This document shows, piece after piece, positions 62,201 through 64,000 of a stretch of DNA of 64,000 nt. The number at the start of each line of letters is the position of its first letter. Position 1 is the first letter of the stretch. Made by a program: the position numbers and the translations under genes. Origin of the DNA: Trochalopteron elliotii (Eukaryota; Chordata; Aves; Passeriformes; Leiothrichidae); NCBI GenBank assembly GCA_024734555.1, contig JANPWX010000344.1, forward strand, positions 43,532-107,531, read 5' to 3'. Under the pieces are notes generated by a model. The model had not been told where the DNA came from and did not search any database. It saw nothing but the letters and a program-made list of their open reading frames with translations.

Positions 62201-62926
62201 GAGGGGTGCAGCCACATGTGGGATGGGGTTGGGAATGCAGGGCTCGGGAGTAGGGGCTGGGCTCACCTTTGCACTCGCGGCCGATCCGCACGTCCCGGCA
62301 GCTGTACTTGATGTGGATCCGGCCGTCCATGTCCCGCTGCGTCTCATCATGGTAGTAAACCAGGCTGCCATCCAGGTAGAGGACGAACCAGTTCCTCTTC
62401 CAGCGGCGCAGGATGGAGCCTGGTGGGGCAGGGAGCAGCTGAAGGACCCCAGCGAGCCTGGTGGGACACGGCCAGCGTGCTCACCAGACCCAATCTCATC
62501 CCCCAAACTTGGATCCCTCCAGCTCCTGTGAGCCGCTGCGTCCCACAGGACACCTGTGCCTGGCATGAGCATCCGGGGCAGCATGACCAGGTGGCTTTAA
62601 ATGGGCAAAGGCTGCCAAAAAAGCCATCAGGGCCTTGGGTGCTGCCCTGCTGAGCGCATGGGAGCGGATCCAGCCCCGGACACGGAGCCGTGTGTGTTTT
62701 CATGGCAGGCAGCCCCTCTCTCCGCTTACGTAAATCCGCGAGCAGCTGAGCCACAATCTCCTTGCTGCCATGGATTACCCGCCCAGGTCGGGGCTCCTGG
62801 TGTCCCCCACAGCCCACCTCTTCCCAGCAAATCTCTCTAGGTTTTCCTGGGGGGCTCCCAGACCTGGAAAGCTCAAGGGTGGCACTTACTCTGCCGCCAA
62901 AGCCAACCGCTCTTCACCAGCGCCAT
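59141..62926 (-). CDS. PLEKHB1: PLEKHB1 (evectin-1), PH domain-containing family B member 1
   Basis: Membrane-associated PH-domain protein of post-Golgi traffic, described in mammals as abundant in photoreceptors and brain. Six exons (37, 153, 103, 40, 106, 137 bp) give 576 bp, 191 residues plus TAG, with all phases consistent. PH domain about 1-110: MALVKSGWLWRQS, SILRRWKRNWFVLYLDG, YYHDETQ, DVRIGREC, DVQPPEGRSRD, LCAESEDDAV, AWKMAVLES. Then an acidic/tyrosine-rich linker (VYDPYDDDYYQTV), THVIVREDPYR and a glycine/alanine-rich hydrophobic tail (LGLLAGAATGAALGSFMW, PCWF), matching the human tail. It corresponds to the short human isoform that lacks the basic, cysteine-containing alternative insert between STP and the VHVY/VRVY segment. 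Start chosen by match to human MALVRSGWLWRQS. Confidence 0.96.
59356..59461 (-). CDS. PLEKHB1: PLEKHB1 coding exon 5
   Basis: Encodes VHVYDPYDDDYYQTVPLDSH, then QAAYISSGHYGHQYG, a tyrosine-rich linker. Acceptor CTCCAG, donor GTGGGT. Confidence 0.94.
59585..60235 (+). repeat. PLEKHB1 intron minisatellite with higher-order structure
   Basis: About 650 bp of degenerate roughly 19-20-bp units of the form GTCCCTGTCACCTTAACT. Larger blocks recur at about 180-200 bp (CATAACTCTGCTCCCATTGC near 59651 and 59831; CCCTATAACC near 59722 and 59921), so the array has a second-level period. It fills most of the intron between PLEKHB1 exons 4 and 5. Confidence 0.92.
60485..60524 (-). CDS. PLEKHB1: PLEKHB1 coding exon 4 (40 bp)
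   Basis: Encodes AWKMAVLESKSTP, the C-terminal PH helix with its invariant Trp. Acceptor TTTGCAG, donor GTGAGG, ends phase 0. Confidence 0.93.
61313..61415 (-). CDS. PLEKHB1: PLEKHB1 coding exon 3
   Basis: Encodes VQPPEGRSRDCLLTVVLRDG and LCAESEDDA. The donor is GTAAGC; GT occurs twice in tandem (GTGTAA) but only the second keeps phase. Confidence 0.93.
62023..62090 (+). repeat. Pyrimidine tract in PLEKHB1 intron
   Basis: CTTCC/CTCCC-type pure pyrimidine run antisense to the gene. Confidence 0.75.
62267..62419 (-). CDS. PLEKHB1: PLEKHB1 coding exon 2
   Basis: Encodes SILRRWKRNWFVLYLDGSLV, YYHDETQ and DVRIGRECK: PH-domain core with the basic phosphoinositide loop. Donor GTGAGC. Confidence 0.96.
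62890..62926 (-). CDS. PLEKHB1: PLEKHB1 coding exon 1
   Basis: Encodes MALVKSGWLWRQ plus one base, the first PH strand. Donor GTAAGT. A CAGCAG acceptor just upstream of the ATG implies a separate non-coding first exon. Confidence 0.94.
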
Positions 62927-64000
62927 GGCTGCCGCAGGCTTCGCCGGATCTGCTGGGATGGGATGAATGATGGGGTTAAAATAGCAGCTCCTGCCTCGCC
63001 TCTGGCTCTGCCCATGGCTCCCACCTCCCCACAGCCCCCGGGGGTGAGGTGGGATGGGGATTCACCCTTGTTGCTCCTGGTATTTTGGGGGGATGAGCTC
63101 AGCGCCCGGGTTAATCGGGGTTAGGCGGACGTGGGATTTCGTCATCTGGGAAACATCGCGAAGGAGGCACCCCGGCCACCTTCCCTTCTGCCTTTAATCT
63201 CATTGGGATTTAGGGATTATCGTCCCGTGGAGGTAAATGGAGAAATCCGGGCCACGCAGGAAAACAGGCAGTGCTTCCCCACAGCCCCAGTAACTTTCCA
63301 TGCTAAACGACACCTACACTTGTTTATTTTCCCTGCCTGGATGGAAATTAGTCCTTAACAAGGCCATGAAGTCATCGCTCCCCAGGTCCCCGAGCAGAGC
63401 CAACACCCCAGGGACAGGCAGCAGCACTTCCCTGGCCACGGCCCCCATATCCACCCATCAGCTGGGAATCCCAACTCCCAGTGATGGGAACTCGGCACCC
63501 TGGGATGGCCTCCAGGATCTCCCACCAGCTCTGGGGGCACGGCAAGGCACAAACACCCCCCCCCCCCCCCCAGTATCTCTGTGCCTGCGTGACCGAGTGC
63601 CTGAACCCCTGAGTATCCAGGTCCCCATGGAGTTTGCAGCCCTGGTATCATCACCCGTACTGCCATATCCCCGGGCACGCACAGCCTCGTCCCCTGGCAC
63701 CCCCATCCCTCTGCACTCACATGCCCGTGCCGCCCTCATCCCACTCTGCTCACAACCCCTCGGGACCCACATCTGGCGCCCTGATCCCACATCCCCTGGC
63801 ATCTTTTCCCCTCGGTACCCGCATTTTGTGGCACCGTTTCTATCCACCTCTGGACCCCGCACCTCTGAGTGCCGGCCCTCCTCGGCTCTCCCCGTGCCCC
63901 GGTGCCCCATCCCCGGTCCCCCCGCGCCCCCCGGCCCCCCGAAGCCGCCCCGCGCATCCCTCACCGGGCGGAGGTGGCGGTGGCTAGTGGTACCTTCACC
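62927..64000 (-). other. Upstream region of PLEKHB1
   Basis: GC-rich toward the right edge. A minus-strand CCCG|GTGAGG near 63964 could be the donor of a non-coding first exon lying at 63965 or beyond; the CpG content at 63850-64000 fits a promoter. A C16 run lies at 63556-63571. No upstream coding exon is recognised. Confidence 0.45.
63556..63571 (+). repeat. Poly(C) run, about 16 nt
   Basis: Uninterrupted C run upstream of PLEKHB1. i-motif/G4-capable on opposite strands, and length is error-prone. Confidence 0.7.

Noticed and set aside
61763..62584. 273-codon minus-strand frame overlapping PLEKHB1 exon 2
   Set aside because: It is a frame-shifted shadow of the real exon 2; the correct frame reads RRWKRNWF and has proper splice ends.

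Overview
The window is vertebrate nuclear DNA, almost certainly from a bird. The genes are intron-split and sit in GC-rich promoter islands, interspersed repeats are dominated by 3'-truncated CR1 LINE copies (the typical avian repeat), and the predicted proteins align closely, from memory, with human orthologues. One 400-base assembly gap (N) lies at 3104-3503.

Five protein genes alternate in strand: PAAF1 (-, exons 1-5 only, the rest lies left of the window), COA4 (+, cut by the gap), MRPL48 (-, complete, 8 coding exons, 212 codons before the stop), RAB6A (+, complete, 8 coding exons per transcript plus one alternative exon, 208 residues) and PLEKHB1 (-, 6 coding exons, 191 residues). Order and relative orientation match the human 11q13.4 block, so this is a conserved syntenic segment. 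Every exon junction listed was checked by hand for GT-AG ends and for codon phase; all close correctly.

Layout: 1-2640 PAAF1; 2640-2990 a shared divergent promoter for PAAF1 and COA4; 2995-3503 COA4 running into the gap; 4458-8879 MRPL48; 8880-12466 intergenic DNA with a CpG-rich MRPL48 promoter, unusual promoter-like repeats at 9200-9400 and the RAB6A CpG promoter; 12467-about 53150 RAB6A, of which 24 kb is intron 1; 53150-59000 intergenic; 59141-62926 PLEKHB1 coding region; 62927-64000 its upstream region.

Functionally the genes are not a pathway. Two are mitochondrial (COA4 for cytochrome oxidase assembly, MRPL48 for the large mitoribosomal subunit), one acts on the proteasome (PAAF1), and two act in Golgi or post-Golgi membrane traffic (RAB6A GTPase, PLEKHB1/evectin-1).

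The most interesting points are a textbook U12-type (minor spliceosome) intron before the last RAB6A exon; the mutually exclusive RAB6A/RAB6A' exons separated by only 67 nt, with a T16A17 palindrome just upstream; a compound (TGGAA)(TAGAA) array in RAB6A intron 1; a 54-bp in-frame minisatellite directly after RAB6A exon 1; a CRE/CpG/G-quadruplex patch in RAB6A intron 6; and a large minisatellite in PLEKHB1 where mammals carry an alternative exon. I found no wholly new gene system.
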